From the NCBI GenBank assembly GCA_037389465.1, contig JAZARR010000212.1, positions 5,169,001 to 5,233,000 on the forward strand: a DNA stretch of 64,000 nt, written 5' to 3'. The notes under the pieces were generated by a model that was not told the origin of the DNA, searched no databases, and worked only from the letters and a program-made list of their open reading frames with translations. Made by a program: the position numbers and the translations under genes. The stretch's first letter is position 1. Each line of letters begins with the position of its first letter. The DNA is from Baylisascaris procyonis. Its lineage: Eukaryota; Nematoda; Chromadorea; Rhabditida; Ascarididae. Of the stretch, positions 34,781 to 48,756 are shown piece by piece.

Positions 34781-37700
34781 CACAAGCGTCTGGCGGCATA
34801 AATCTCCATAGGCGCAAATGTCTGAGCCTTTTGGCTATGTATATCAAGTGCGCCAGCATGAGATGTTGATAACGCGAGCCGTATTTTCCACCTCATAAAA
34901 CACTGGCTGCTTGAAGTTAGAATGACTACATTTTATAGCTCGGAGGGCCAAGAAAGTTTAAAGTTAGGCAAAAAGAGAAGTAAAATATACGTAGAGGAAA
35001 AACTGATACACATTTAACTTTGCATCACTGAAGAAAACGCCGTGGGTGTTCTCGAGCAGTTCTGAGTTTCGAAATGGCAATCAATTTTTTGAAGCACACA
35101 AATCTATTACTTCGCTGATTACGAACGCTTTAGGTGTGTGCTGCAGTCAACGATTTCTGCTGTACGAGCGGCACTATATACTCGACAGTATAGTAAGCTA
35201 CAACATACCAGTAGTACAGCATAGGTTTATCACGAGGAAGATTAAGTGTAATACAGTGTAACATAGGATAAGCGCTCGTTTAGAATTTAAGTAGCAAGAT
35301 CCCATTTCTCCACCATTTCATTGTGTGAGATTTGAAACATACGCTGGATGAGTGGCATTATTCAGTGCAACAACAGTGAAGAAGTTTGCATAATGAAGAT
35401 AAAAGCTTCTAATAGTAAGTAGTTGCATAGAGATGAGGAGTACAAGTAGTGTTAGAAGTATGAAAAGATTTGACGTCGCCTCCTTGCCTGTGGACGTAGA
35501 TTTTGAGCGGAATTCCTCGTTCTTGGTGTGGGAGAAAAAATTTAGCTGGATAAATGGGATTTTTAAGGACAATCCTGTGAGTTCAAATTCTGAAATGGGG
35601 CCACTACATGCTAATTTATGTGTGCATATTTTGTGTGCATATTTTGCTGCGCGCATATTATTTGAATGTGTTCACTTGTGCTATTTATTAATTCACATCA
35701 TATATGACGTGTCCCCCATATAGGTCACATGATTCTTGAAAATTTACGCTGTAACGTTTGCAAATATCGAATTGCACCTTACAACGTTTGTTAGAAGCTA
35801 CCGTCAATATTTGTGTCCTTTAAGAGTTAGCTTTAAGCAATAATTTTCATGATATTATAAACATAGAAAAGGTATATCTAAGAAGCAAACCTGGAGAGAC
35901 GCAATTATTGGATTGTTTTGAGGAGTGATACTGAGCACTAAATTATACACGTTTATATATAGTGTTCTTCAAAACAATTCAATAAATTAGAACAACATTT
36001 TGAGTTGTCGCTGTTCAATTTAAATAGTCTAACGACCCACAACGATTTTGATGTCGAAAATGCTAGAAACGGCAACGGTATTCTTATCAAATTTTACGAG
36101 TTGTCGATTTGGCAACGCTTATGGAGATGGCCCCAACATCCCGAAAGGATTTCCGTGGATTCTGGTGGTGATGTGGAGTGGCGTGGTCATAGCACTGAGG
36201 AGGGAATGGTTATTTTCGTATTGACTCCATTAATAGCACGAATTTTCGTTATTTCCGAGGTTTCGATGGAGAGCTATCTAATTCTTTTTGATTTACTCAC
36301 ATCTTCGTGGAGTCAACTAAAATACCAACTTCATATTCGCATTATTTACAGTGTTGATTTCGTCAGTAGGTGTGTTCATCGTTTTACCGTTTATTTTTGT
36401 TTATTCGTTTGCTTTTGTTAGATGATGCAATCTTGCTGTGTCTTTGTACCATCGGCGATGGAGTTTCATTCGCATGGAGATGGATATCCTGAAATGTTTC
36501 CAATAAGAATATACAGTTTCGACCTTTTTTTGCGTAAAAACAAACCTCAGCAAAATTGCTCATTGTTGAGTGAGTTGGCAGATGGCTGGAAATAGCCTCA
36601 ACGAATTTCAACTATTTGAGATAGCGAATTGCTGAGAAAACTATTCGTCAGAACTGTTTTCGCTTCTTATGTTAAGAGATTTTCAATCAAGCTTTTTACT
36701 TTAAAAGTTATCACAGTTCACGCCAAAAGAGTAGTCCCCTTGTATCTTCCTGCAAACAACCATTTTATGTCAGAAGCTATGTCAGAAGCGTTGCTTTTCA
36801 ACGTATGCGTTATTATTCCGAGAACCCATCAACAGATTTGTCATATACTTGTGCGGACACATTTCCCGAGTAGTTGGCAAGGACGAGGAGGAAGGAGGGA
36901 ACTGGAGAGAGGTTGCACAGGAGCGGGACAAGTATATGGCGACCTTCCCAGCAAGTACCATGCCAATCGCGCCTCGGAAATAACATCTTCCAAAAAATTC
37001 TCTTCTATCTATGAGAGAGGATAACTGATACTTTTGTTATATCCCCTTTGCGCTTGTGATGCGCTTTCCCATTTGTTATATCCCCCTCAACAGAACTTAT
37101 CCTTTTATGTATCTTGATTTCAAAAAAAAAAAAGTTGCTAACATTTCGAGCAAGATTTTATTTCAAAATGAGAGATAATGCTTTACATCATTGCTTATCA
37201 ATTATTATAACCAAACGTTATTTGCGATGCAAAGAAAGATGGAGACGATCCGTTCTCTTTGCTGATGTGTTTCATTTTTTCACAAATTCTGCAGTCATAA
37301 TTATTGGTAGTGCCCGCAATAGAAATGTCACAGAAGAAACCCACTGATTGGTCTTACATTTCAACGATTTACACCACATTCTTCATCAATTTCCAAAAGC
37401 CTAGCCACAGCTCTATAATGTACGCGCGTTGCTGTTTCCTCTGCTTTTACTCGTTCGACAGGATCAGGTTCAACAAGAGTAGAACTGCTTCATATTCCTG
37501 TGATTTTCATGTCGAACACTCTGATGCTTACAAAATATAAGTCAGCGCCATCGATGCCATCTTCTCCTCTTTAAGTGTATGATGAAATCGGGCGTTACCC
37601 GAGAAAGGAGTGCAAAACAGTGGTATTCCCACGTTTACCTAGTTATGCGGGAAATCTTTGATTTAGCCAGCAATCCGTTACACGCTAATCTAATAAACTG

Positions 37701-38163
37701 TAGTCATGAAAGAAGTCTATGTGCTAAATATGATGGGCTCAAGAAAAATTGTAATCTGCTATGTATACGATGAGCCTCAAAATTAATTTCGGGTACAGTT
37801 TCTCGATATCATAACTTTCGTCTTAGCAGAGAAAGATAAAATTAATTCTGAAATCTGAATGGCCTCTTCTTTGAATGAGTGACCAAAATCCAGTCGTTCC
37901 GTCCGGGTCACTTTCCCACTTTTACCTTTGGTTCTCTGATTCTCAACGTTTTTTAGGCTCTTGAAGGATTTCTCTAGTATTCTAAATGGGTAGAGTGATA
38001 GTGTGCTCTCATCAGTTAATTTCCTGGTTTGTTTTCTTCTTCCGTTTTTTTACCTTCTACAGTGGAGATTGGCCGTGTGCGCATGATTGCGTACTTCTTA
38101 TTCGATGTTCGTGTAATGCGATGTTACGGTATATGAACGGCGGTAACTTCATTTTTAGATTCT

Positions 38164-38166
38164 CAG
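38164..38166 (+). promoter_or_regulatory. Probable trans-splice acceptor (TTCTCAG) of TIM23
   Basis: AGATTCTCAG ends at 38166, six bases before the TIM23 ATG, with no upstream coding exon needed. This placement is typical of spliced-leader addition in nematodes. An ordinary 5' UTR intron is the alternative. Confidence 0.45.
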
Positions 38167-38172
38167 GAAGAG

Positions 38173-41100
38173 ATGTCTTGGCTTTGGGACTCATCATCCT
38201 CGACGGCTCCTATCGAGGCTCAAACGATTAACGACGACGCTTCTTCGTCGAGTTCAGAGGTTCCAGAAGCATCCACCTTTGACAGTCGGCCTGTTTTTGC
38301 TCTCGACCAGATCAAGAATGCCGGCGTACCTATACAGATGCAGATGTCTCCGTATTTGCAAATGGATCCCAGCATTTTCCGTCAATCTGCTCCACAGTAA
38401 GCCATACTTGATACCTTCTTGTGGTTGATGATGCCAATTCACCTTTATTTCCTTAAGTTAAAAGAGTGGCCTTTCTGTCAACGGAGCTTGATAAAGGGAA
38501 GGACGTTATTTCCTCATATCGATTCAGGCACATTCGGTAAAACGTGGAAGAGTTTTAGGTGACATAATCAGATAATGGCAGGAAAGGCGAGGGATTGGGC
38601 GCTAGGCCACAAGTGCTTACGAATAGTTCTGAAATGGAGAAGCTTAACATTTTGTGATTTGTCTTGGTTAGCTAGGTCCCTAAGGTTCCTGTCCAGCTAG
38701 CTTGCGAGTGGGAATTTTTAGCGCTGAAGGCAAATGCTCCGCTTCGTTAGGGTTCTGCGCGATGCACTGCAGGATAAAGATCCACTGATCACAGCTAGCG
38801 GCATCAGAAAAAAACCAAAGCAACGTGAGAACTATCAAAACTTTTGCTTAAATTTGATTGTTAGGTCTAGTCATGTTGGCTGTTTGCTACGTATTTTTAC
38901 GTTCAGAACAAAACGTTTGGGCACGGGCTGTGCTAGGGAAAGCCTCATGCCAGTCAGATGCAGAGAATCAGAAACCCCTCTCATTGGTGGTTTGACGCTA
39001 CTGCCGCTCCACCAAACAGACATTTTATTTTTACTTTTTCGAATTATATTTAAATGACCAGCCCTGAAAAAAATCGCCAGAAGGAAATCACTCAATAAAG
39101 CTTAAATTACGTTATTGGGCTTAGGCACCCATCCATGTTTTATCAAGTGGATTCAGAGTTAATCCGACAATTATACGTGTGAACATGTAAACGATAAGTT
39201 TTGCAAGTAAACGGTAATGTTCAATAAGATGTTGTTTTAGTAAAAGTTCCTGTGAAATGACCCTATTTTCACTATTGCACTGAAGTGATAAGGGGAGGAT
39301 GCCGAGAAAGGAGTGCTTTCAGCAGCAAAAGAAGATTTTAATGCGGGAAGTAGTCTTCTTCTCCTTTCACCTTCGGGAATTGAGTCTCTCCCTCTCCACC
39401 ATGCAACATATTTTTCGGCTTCCATTGCAAAATTGAAGTGTTTATACGGGTGGTAATTATAAAAGAGAATTCAATGGGCATTCCCATCGCTGAGATCTTG
39501 AATGATAAGAATTATTTTGAGGGAGAGGGCGATTATACGCTTCAAGAAGTAGAGCGTTTAATTTCCTGTTTTTAAGGTATATAATGCCAGATGGAGCAAA
39601 CACCGGCAAGGGCAAATTCGAGTTCGCACTCGGGCACATCGGTTGGGCTGTTGGCGGAGGATACGCCGTAGGTGCAGTACGTGGTTTCATCCCAGAGTTC
39701 TTCAACCCGGACACGCGACAACTTGTAAGTCCATTATCATACTTTAAAATCTTAACTTCGAGCAAACGCGAAGTCAAAAAGGAAGGAGGTGCGTGGATTC
39801 ACCGTGAATGCACATCGTGCAAGATGCACACTGCTGTCCTCTGCAATCGCCACGCACACTAGTGCGACCTTCTTCCAAGAAGACCATTTCTTGTCATTTG
39901 TGTTTTTAATTTTACACATAATTGAAACAACATTTTCCGTTCCCTCTTTTTCCTTAACAAATCTTGCGCATGTTCGCTTATTCATCGTCGTTAACTGAAA
40001 TTTCTCGATCACTTTTTTGTGCTTGAATTCTGACATGAACCTTCCTGATAGGAATTCATGAGAGGAATTAAAACGGCCGACACTCACAAACAATCGAAAA
40101 CCTGAGAGATTCCGTTTGCCGTTTTCTGCGGTGCTACTTCAGCTAGGTTTCTGCTTAAGTATTTCCTTTATGGCCGAGGCCTACCGGTTTCCCAAACACT
40201 AGAGTCTGAGGGCATAATAGCCTCATATAGAAGCATTCTACTTCAAAAGGCAGTGTCCGCGTGCGGCCTCACGTGAAGCCAGACAAATGCCTTTAAAGTA
40301 TCTGCCGTCTATGTTAACGCGTGACGTCCTGTGTCTGTTTTCCCTGAGCGTGGTGGCTTTAAGTAGCTAAGTAATGTCCACGTTTTCCATTGTAACGTTT
40401 AGTTGTTTGATATTGACGTTGATTTGATCGTTAAGAGTCAGCCGCATGAGCAGTGCTATTGCTTTCTCAAAAAATCATGTAGGGAATTGTATTTCCCCAT
40501 AACTTTATAATTTTTCTTTAATAAATTGGTCATAAGTCGTTCATTTACTATAGAAGTCTGCAAGCAAATGCTCTACATTTATGCAATCATATTTTAGAAC
40601 AAAAAAATTTTTAAATTTCCCGTCCTTTATGTAATGAATACATTTGTCGAAAATATTTCCTCTAGTAGTCGGAAGTAAAAGATAGCAAGAGACATTTTTC
40701 TCCTAGGGTTGCCTACTATGTTGAGCCAAGAATATGGCAGTGCATAATGAATCTTAAAAAAGAATTTATTGGTATGATTTGTAAATGAGTATATTGCAGA
40801 GAGGGAAACCCTGGATGACAAGAATGATGAATGCGACCGTTAAACATGGTAGTGGTTACGCACAACCAGCAGGGGCAGCTGTCTTCCTTTTCTCGGCGCT
40901 TGAAATTCTTCTTAGAAAACTTCGCCCAGATGACGATTTTAATAGCATTGGTAATGTTTGCATTTGTTCACTTCAGCTAGGCATTTTATTCTCATCTTAT
41001 GAAGTGCTAAGCAAAGTTTTTTTCCAACAACAAAGATGGCAGGAAAACAAATGAAGCGGTCATTTCTACTAAAATTTGGAATTATGGTTGTTTTAGCTCT

Positions 41101-41839
41101 ATGAAAATGAATTTCATGCGGTTGAAGCAGTATTGCTGTCCTAAAATTGCCTATTCTATAAGGTAAAGGCATCGAATATCCGAACTCAGACTAAAGCAGG
41201 GAGATACCGACTCTTCATCCCATACAAATAAATGTTCGAAAGATTAAGTCTGTTCCCACATTTCCTTCGTTACGCTTAATTTCTCAACAATGTGGACGCA
41301 TAAAAAATGCTACTTTATCACTCGTTTCCTCCACCATACCGTCTTGTTTACCAATTCGGCGCGTCCACATTCCTCTTGGCCGTGATGTCAGTAGAGACGC
41401 TTCGCTAGAACATGATACCTGCTTGTACCCTTCCTTGGTTGCGATTCAGATTGTAGAATCAAGTTCCGGTGGGCATTCGGCATGTGGTCTCATTTCTCGC
41501 TGTGTTTTCCGCTATCTCCCATTTTGGTTCGATTTATTTTTTTCCTACTCGCATATACAACCTCGGCTAGATTTCCAGCTACTAATCTCATTTGCGAGAG
41601 ACAAACTTATCTACGGCGTAAATAGCTTTGGAGGAAGTGGTACACATTCCAGCTTTTTTCCCATCTTCGACTTGCAAATTGCAGCGGCCGGAGGCATGGC
41701 GGGTGCTCTATACCGTTCTGCTTATGGGCTCAGAGCGAGCGCAATCGGGGCTGCCGCCGGTCTGGTTCTGGCAACATGTTGGGTATTTGGCAATGCAGAT
41801 AGTCGCCAGAGAATGCGTGACATGCTCAATTATGGGTGA
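38173..41839 (+). CDS. timm-23: TIM23, channel subunit of the mitochondrial presequence translocase
   Basis: TIM23 forms the inner-membrane path for presequence proteins, with TIM17, TIM50 and the TIM44/mtHSP70 motor. Four exons: 38173-38396, 39577-39724, 40800-40950, 41685-41839; 678 bp, 225 residues, close to the family length. The N-terminal 75 residues are acidic and Ser-rich, as in the intermembrane-space domain, and include PYLQMDPSIFRQSAPQ. The Tim17/22/23 core follows: GKGKFEFALGHIGWAVGGG, YAVGAVRGFIPEFFNPDT, GKPWMTRMMNATVKHGSG, YAQPAGAAVFLFSALE, NSIAAGGMAGALYRSAYG and a last hydrophobic segment, giving four membrane helices with Gly-rich packing faces. The start ATG lies six bases after a TTCTCAG acceptor, as expected for a spliced-leader site. 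All phases agree. Confidence 0.96.
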
Positions 41840-44800
41840 AAAACGTGCATATTTTCCAGTTCATTGAAACCTTAAGCAACTCGGCGGGGAAGGGATATTC
41901 ATTCTACTATAATGTTGCTTTCGTAGTATATTAAAGTCCGCTATATTCTTTGACGTGCTGATATTTGCCAACGCTGGGTGTTGTGCATTTCTTTTCGTAA
42001 TTAGGAAATTGACAGCTTGAATGCGATGTTACTGTGATGAAGGAGAGGGTATGAAGGTGGAGGTGGGAATGGGAATGAAAGGGGCGAATCGGTTATCGTT
42101 GGGAAGTGTTTTCCTTCCCGTGTTTTTCTTGACTGTGATTGATGCTTTAGGTTGATATTGTTGAACCTTTCGTCAAATCATCATGTTTGTTTCGTAAGCA
42201 ACTTTTAAATGCGTAATCAGCGTGATGTGCCTGTTTAGCGTTTGTATGCTTCGATAGGAGCTCAGTAAAGTTTTTCGGAAGTTAGTTACCGTTCTTGTCA
42301 TGCAGGTAAATTTAATAATACGAAGTGAGATATTTTGGTGCCATGTTGAATAGAATATTGTCGAAGGTGAGGTGTGGTGGCTTTTGGGGGCAAATGATGT
42401 TTATATTGTCCCACAGGTGGTGTTTTATTTGCTCGATTTCTATGCGCTTTAGCTATGCTTGAACCGGTGCGTGTTTTTGCGGTTCTTTCTTTACAGTTCG
42501 ACAATTGATATGTACTATTTGATGGATGGTTCGTTTTGCTGTTATAATGCCTTGCGGCGCTTAAGAGTTTATTATTGTTCGAAATGTTCTTTTTAGAGTA
42601 GCCAAATAAAGATAGCGCGCATGGTCTCATGTTTACTGTTTGAATAAATTGCACTTATAAAGTTTGCATAATTAGCATTACGTGGAACTCGCCATTGATT
42701 CTGCATGTTATAAAGCTATATATGATATTGCACACCACAGAGTAGTGTTGGGCGGTTTCTTTTTTTTCACGAATGGAAAGTTAGAAAATTAATTACCCTT
42801 CAGCTTAATCATATTATATGTTTGACAGCGGCATGAAGCGTTTGAGGAAAATAAGTGGGATCGCTTAGAGTCGGGAATTGGGGGGTGCAAAAATATTGCT
42901 AAAAAAACCACAACGAAAGGTATGAGCATCACAGAATTACTCAGAAATATCGCTAAACATCGTTCTATTGTTTGTTTTGTTTTCATGTGATTTCTGTTTT
43001 AATCTTGTCGTAATTGGAGCTTCAAAATTCCCCAGAGTCAGGGCCGAGCATTTTGGTATAGCCGTGATGTCACGGTGGAGCGGACAGCTTTAAAGTGGAG
43101 TGTGGAGGTGTTTGGTGTTGAGTGTGAGAACACACGTAGAGATCGTGCGTGACGTATCGGTGCTTACGATGTACGATTATCCTATGCCAACGAGTGGACT
43201 GTGGGCTTTTCGTATCGACTGCAACCGACTATTGCATCAAGTGGTTGTTGTTTAATGGTGGCCTCGCTGCATACATTATTTTCAGCCGACTGTCAAATTT
43301 CTCTCCACGATCTGCGACTGTTTCACTTGCAGTTGGAACCTTTCCTTCCTATTCTGCAGAATGCAATCCCTCTCGCTGTCTTCATGCTTTCGTTTATTCA
43401 TACCACTTGAGAATAGGTTATTCGGTTCGTGCTTTCTTTATGAAAATGCACTATTGTATTTGACTGGATAAACTCTATCATAGCCTTCCAAACGCACGCT
43501 GTCTTACTTGGAGTTTTGTTGAAGGTAGAGTGGCCGTTCTCTGCAAAACGGCAGCTACCAGACCAATATTCTAAAAGGGAAAAAAAACTCGTGTGTGACA
43601 ATTAACGCCCGATTTTTTTCAATGTAAGCTTTGCTACTCATCGAAAAGGCAGTAGTTGATGATCACTGCTTTGAATTGAACAAGATTTATTAATCTAACT
43701 AGTACTGTTTAGAAAAAAACGAGTTTCGGTAGCACCTATTTGCTAAAAACTTTCTGAGAACGCCACCTAGACATTACAGCTATTTTCAGTGTGCGCACAT
43801 GGATTTTCAAGATGGTACTAATTCAGTTCCAGTGTCCACACTGATTTGAAGGTGAATCATCTATGGTCGTCTCCTTGGGTGGACATAATACTTTTTAATT
43901 TATCCTGGACAAGCCATTGAAACATTTGATGTAGTGTCTAAATACATGCAGCTAGTGACGAAGCATTATGAGGAACCTGAGAGGCACTTTTATATTGCTT
44001 CTAACCTCATTGTTTATTCGTCTTCAAGAACTCCAGGCGTTCTATGTCTATAGACAGTGATGAAATGTTCGTGTTCAGTTGTAACCGGCTGGCTTAGACC
44101 ATGATGGACGCCCTTCAATGGTGATATGACTCATTTGATTTGACAATAGTTACGAATATAACTTGATTCGGTTTACGAGAAACGGCTCGAGAAATGATCT
44201 TCAATTGGCCAAGTAGTATTTGACAATGTCGCTGTAGAAAAATTCAACGAGCTATGATGTTTGATGTCTAATAGGTGATTTTTTGATTCGTATATCACTC
44301 GGATATGCAGAATTGCGCTGTTAAGGTCACTATTGGTCTACTGTAGATAGTAATTTGTCTGCTTCCTTGTCTCTTTAGGGTTTATTTCTATTCAAAGACA
44401 GCATTAGTAAATATTACTCAAAAATATAATCATATTAAGACCATCAGTGATATTTCTGAAGGTGGATTAATTAAAGCATTTATGAAATTACAGAATTCAC
44501 ATGATGTTTTGTATTTTCACCTGTGCAACTTATAGCTATAGCCATTTGCTAAGCTGAAAAGAGGAAGCGGTGAATTTCCAAGGCGTTTTGCCACCCATAA
44601 GAAAACCTGAATGGCAGGATTTATCAAGGCATTCAATAGCGGGTCGTAAAAGCCATATGAAATTTCTTTGAGATCTGCGTTGTCCATAATAAAATTGACA
44701 GCGGCATTCGATTTCGATAATTTGGTTCTTTATTTTATCTTTTGAAATATTCATATCATAACAATAGCGTTAAAATTTCTAGGATGGATATTCATTTAGA

Positions 44801-46110
44801 TATTTAATGTTTTAGCTTTAAAAGTTATTCAACAATTAAATACGATTTAAATATTAACAGTTCAAGTGGTTCGAGTTTTTCGTCAAAATTTATTGGCGAT
44901 TCAAACGATCAGCTTCAAATAATTATTTTAACTACATCGGCTTAAAGCCTCCATCTCAACCCGGATCCAACATTCCTTTCCTTTCCGTCCTTCGTTCATT
45001 GCGGCGGGTAAGCCTGGCGAAAAACGACAGTGAAACGGATGCGACTTGTTTAAAGTAAAACAACTCAAAGTACATATGACTATGTCGTCTCCAGCAATCC
45101 TCAAAGAATTTAGCTCCTCAATATTCTAATTACCGTTTGTGTCCTTTAAACTTGAGGTCCATTTCTTCTAGCTAAACTTTATAACTCACCAGTTAACAAG
45201 CTGTCAAAAATTAGTTTTTATAAATTTCCACATTGAAAACATAATGAAATTTGCCTCATCGGATCTACAGCATTCCTGTAAAATTTTATTCACTGCAGTG
45301 CTTGTTATGTTCTTCTGCAAATTTGCATCTCAAAAGCATGTTTCAACTGCATCATGTCTTCGTCTGTGTGTTTGTGGTGTATTTGTCTGCTTGCCCACCA
45401 GTTTCAGCTCGAGAATAACAAGAGCTACAGTTGAGCAGTTTGGTTGGTACAATGAATGCATACCATAAGAGGACTTTTTTATGCCATTTTCCGCAGTAAT
45501 CGATGAATTCCGAAAAAAATTGTCTTACATTTTAAATTTGCCAAGGAAGGAGAATGGATGTAGAAGAGTTGTGCGAGCGATCGGAGTGACTAAGGTATGA
45601 AGGCGTAAGTTAGCATGTTTTTCTTTTGTTTGCTAGTAACTTCTTATATTGCTTGATGAGATGATCAGAATGCAAAACGCTTATTGTGCTAGCTTGTCTG
45701 ACACGCTGTTCCTGTCTTCGTGCTCTTTTATCTAGCCTTGTTTCTGGAAAAAGCGGAAGACGGCAGCTATCTTCACTTTCTAATTGGGGAAGGGCGAGTT
45801 ATTCATGTTTTTCTTGAATGCCCACTTTTTACTGGCCGTTTTGCTTTCCGGAATTACAAGGCATCGAATAAACGATGCAACTTTTGCTTCTATTATAGCA
45901 GAGGTTCTCGCAACGTGAAGAAATAGCTCTGGCTAAATGTAGCATATGCATGAATCCGCTAACATTGAGCATTCAGTTTAAAAGATGACGCTGCGTGGCT
46001 TCGTTCAATGTGAAATAGGTATATATTTATAATATTACCATACGGTAATTAGTTCAGGCTCATCCATCAATAAACTCATGTTCGTTCTTTGGATTTTGTC
46101 TTAAAGGCAC
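41840..46110. other. 4.3-kb interval after TIM23; no supported gene
   Basis: An AATAAA at 42605 could end TIM23 transcripts, but it is 766 bp past the stop. Otherwise the sequence is AT-rich. The frames at 43149 and 45244 (104 and 74 codons) are unrecognised and have no partner exons with agreeing phase. Confidence 0.5.
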
Positions 46111-48756
46111 ATGGACGATGATATTGTCGATTTGTTCGTCGTTATCGTCGTGGTTGTTGTCGGACTGCTTGGTCTCGCTTACTTAGCTTCTCGGGTAAGT
46201 CCTTTGCTTCACCTTCGAAATATCATAAGCTCTCAAGAAAAACCTCAATAAACCCACCGACTTCACTAATCTTGAGTTGAACTTTCAAGAAAAAATAACG
46301 CTACCTTAATAGCATTTTTTCTGCCACGAAAAGGAATGGGAAATATTTTTTCAAATATCTGAGAAATTACATGAGTGCTATAGTTGTATCTTTGCAAAAG
46401 TTTACAGAACCAAAATATTCAATTCTGATCATATGCTTCTTTTCAGTAACTCCTTCCCTGAGAAATATGGGAAGGTCCGTAACGCCCTTTTACCCTCCAT
46501 CTCCCATTTTAATCGAAATCATATGTTTGATCATGACTGTTAATAGAGTGTCTTCAAATTAGAACTGAATACTGCAACAAACACAGTGTTTTGGAGACAC
46601 TTATGCATTACATGGCAAGGAAAGAAAAAAGGAAGGCTAATAGATATAACAGGTTTTTGTGAGAGCGTTTATCGATGTGATTGTAGGCATACGCGGAGCA
46701 TCTACGTTCCTTTATCTGTTGCTGTCAGTCGCATAAACTGTGTCAGGAAGGCATAAGTGATGTATCGGCGGTACCGCATGTTCGCATCGCAAAAACTAGG
46801 TCGCTCAACTCTTCGAAGCCTGACACCACTTCAGCAACCTGTTCAACGATGACACCACAAAATACTCAAAGGTGATCATAAACATCTGCAAGACAAGAGT
46901 AAACGCTTTTTTTGAAGTACAGCCTTTACGCATTCAATAAGATAAAGGCTGAGATCAAATCAACAATTTCTTGCAACTTGAAAACTCGAGTGAAACCTGT
47001 CTTTATTTTTTGAAGATGAGTACGGAATGTTTCGTTAGAAATGACATCATAACTACTAGATACCCAATTGAAACTATCGAAGAATATGAAATAGAAAAAA
47101 TGGTTGTGAGGAGGCAAAAAACGCCGAAAATGAACATTGCTAGCAACGGGTTCAGCTTTTAAAAACGTTCAGTATTGCATCAATATCCGCTGGCAATAAC
47201 AACGCGAGGATTCAGACGTCAAAGAAAGGGAGAAATCGTCACAGTCAATTTTATCATCAAAAAGACTGAATTAAAACTCAGCACCAGCGTTCCATATTGG
47301 TGGCGAAATTAATGCAATCTAATTTTCATCGAATTTTGCTCAACATGATCAAAATGCTGCGCAAAAAAATGGAAGATCCCTCAAATGCAACTGACAGCTT
47401 CCATCATTCGTCGTTTCGAACAGTTTCGACCATCACCTTTTGAGTTCAGTATACTTAACAAGAACAGCTAAAATTTTTCAAAGTCTCTTCCTCAACTTAG
47501 AAAATTTGGCTTCCTCTCCGAAATTCAAAGATACTGATGGGGAAAATGAATGGTCAAGGTCGTTTTATTCGAGAAACTCAGAGGATGAATGTGTTCGACG
47601 AATCCAGCCGTAAAAGCATGCGGTAGAACTCTTCATGTTTTTTTATTGATAGAATGAAATTCATGTTAAGCTTCGAAAAACATTGCTAATTTATAGCAAT
47701 GCCAATCAGAGTTGAGTTATTTTAGTTCGTAGATTGAATCATGCTTCCTGAACACTTCTGATCACTAATAATGGAGTTTCCCTGCAGTGAATAGGGGGTC
47801 CAAAGGTTTGACGTTTAAAGTAGCCGAAACAGCGATTCACGATACCAGCAAGAAACAGGTACCACAAGTGGTTACGATATCCATGCTGTATATGTCACAG
47901 TTTTAAATGGGACATGAAAATGAGGAATAAAGAGTCGAAGAGGTTAACCGACACTCATAAATTTCTTCCAGGGATTCACTTTTCTGGCTGGAGTATCTCT
48001 CCCTACTTGTCCTGCATCTCTTCCCGTTTGATTCTCACTGCCTTTCATCTTTCATTTTGAAGATGATTTCATAGTTCATAAACCCAATAAGTCAGTTCGC
48101 GTCACTTCGCTTGATTCTATCACTTGCAATCGCGCAAATCTTTTTTGATTACTATCCTCATCTAAATAGCAAAATATGCCGATTTCTGTGTAGTCATATC
48201 ACAATAGTGTATATAAATACCATCAATAAATCATTGAGCAATTGTAGCATTTCTTTCGAATTCTCTTTCTTGTTAAAGACAACTTCGAAATCTCTCGCAT
48301 CACAAATGCATACTGCATAAATAAAAATTAAAGGTGAACGAGGTGAACACAGGTGAGAAAAACATTTAGACCAGCAGGTGGCTCACAGGTGTGATTAGTG
48401 CAGTTATGCTCTCACCGCATTTGCGAGTAAACCCTGTAAATGTTGCCACATAATTTCTAAGCCGTTAGATAAAAGCCAAATGCCTTATTATGTGAGTTTG
48501 AATGTGAACTGTAATTCAACAAACAATTAAATGCAGGGTGTATTCACCGCCGCCATCATGTCTCAAGACTATGGCTCGAGTGTCGCCGCACGATCTGAAT
48601 GTTCAGCCGTTTCGCCATGATGCCATGAAATGCATACTCGCCAGAAACGCTCTTACTGAACTAAGTTCATCTACTCAAACTGTGCAGCCAAATCTGGCCC
48701 ACGTTTCCGCTTGCTTGCATATAAATACTTCAGAGAAACGCCATAGATCATTGTAA
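46111..48756 (+). CDS. Unrecognised 162-residue single-pass membrane protein
   Basis: Three exons join cleanly: 46111-46194 (phase 0, donor GTAAGT), 46687-46871 (donor GTGATC after AG) and 48537-48756 (completing AGG, ending at TAA); 489 bp. Residues 1-4 are MDDD. A Val/Leu-rich helix spans about 5-27, followed by SRAYAEHLR and a Cys cluster SFICCCQSHKLC that could be palmitoylated. The remaining 120 residues are Ser/Thr-rich and polar, with VYSPPPSCLKTM and HDAMKCILARNAL. The acidic N-terminus and basic flank after the helix predict an outside N-terminus and a cytoplasmic C-terminus without a cleaved signal. I recognise no family. Support comes from agreeing phases, consensus splice sites, and frames that stay open where phase requires. 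An additional 5' exon is possible. Confidence 0.72.

Larger units (their letters stand above)
32725..38172. other. 5.4-kb interval between the receptor and TIM23; no supported gene
   Basis: It holds T-runs just past the receptor stop (about 32935-32970), a 14-bp direct repeat ATGGATAACTGACA at 33822 and 33851, and the short minisatellite at 34663-34780. Open frames of 96-138 codons (33417, 35433, 36005, 36629) show no recognisable family and no phase-compatible partner exons. Confidence 0.55.

Noticed and set aside
36005..36421. 138-codon plus-strand frame
   Set aside because: No recognisable motif, no agreeing splice partners; I could not separate it from chance.
45244..45468. 74-codon frame with a hydrophobic start, possible secreted peptide
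   Set aside because: Single exon, low-complexity AT-driven composition, no family; not enough support.
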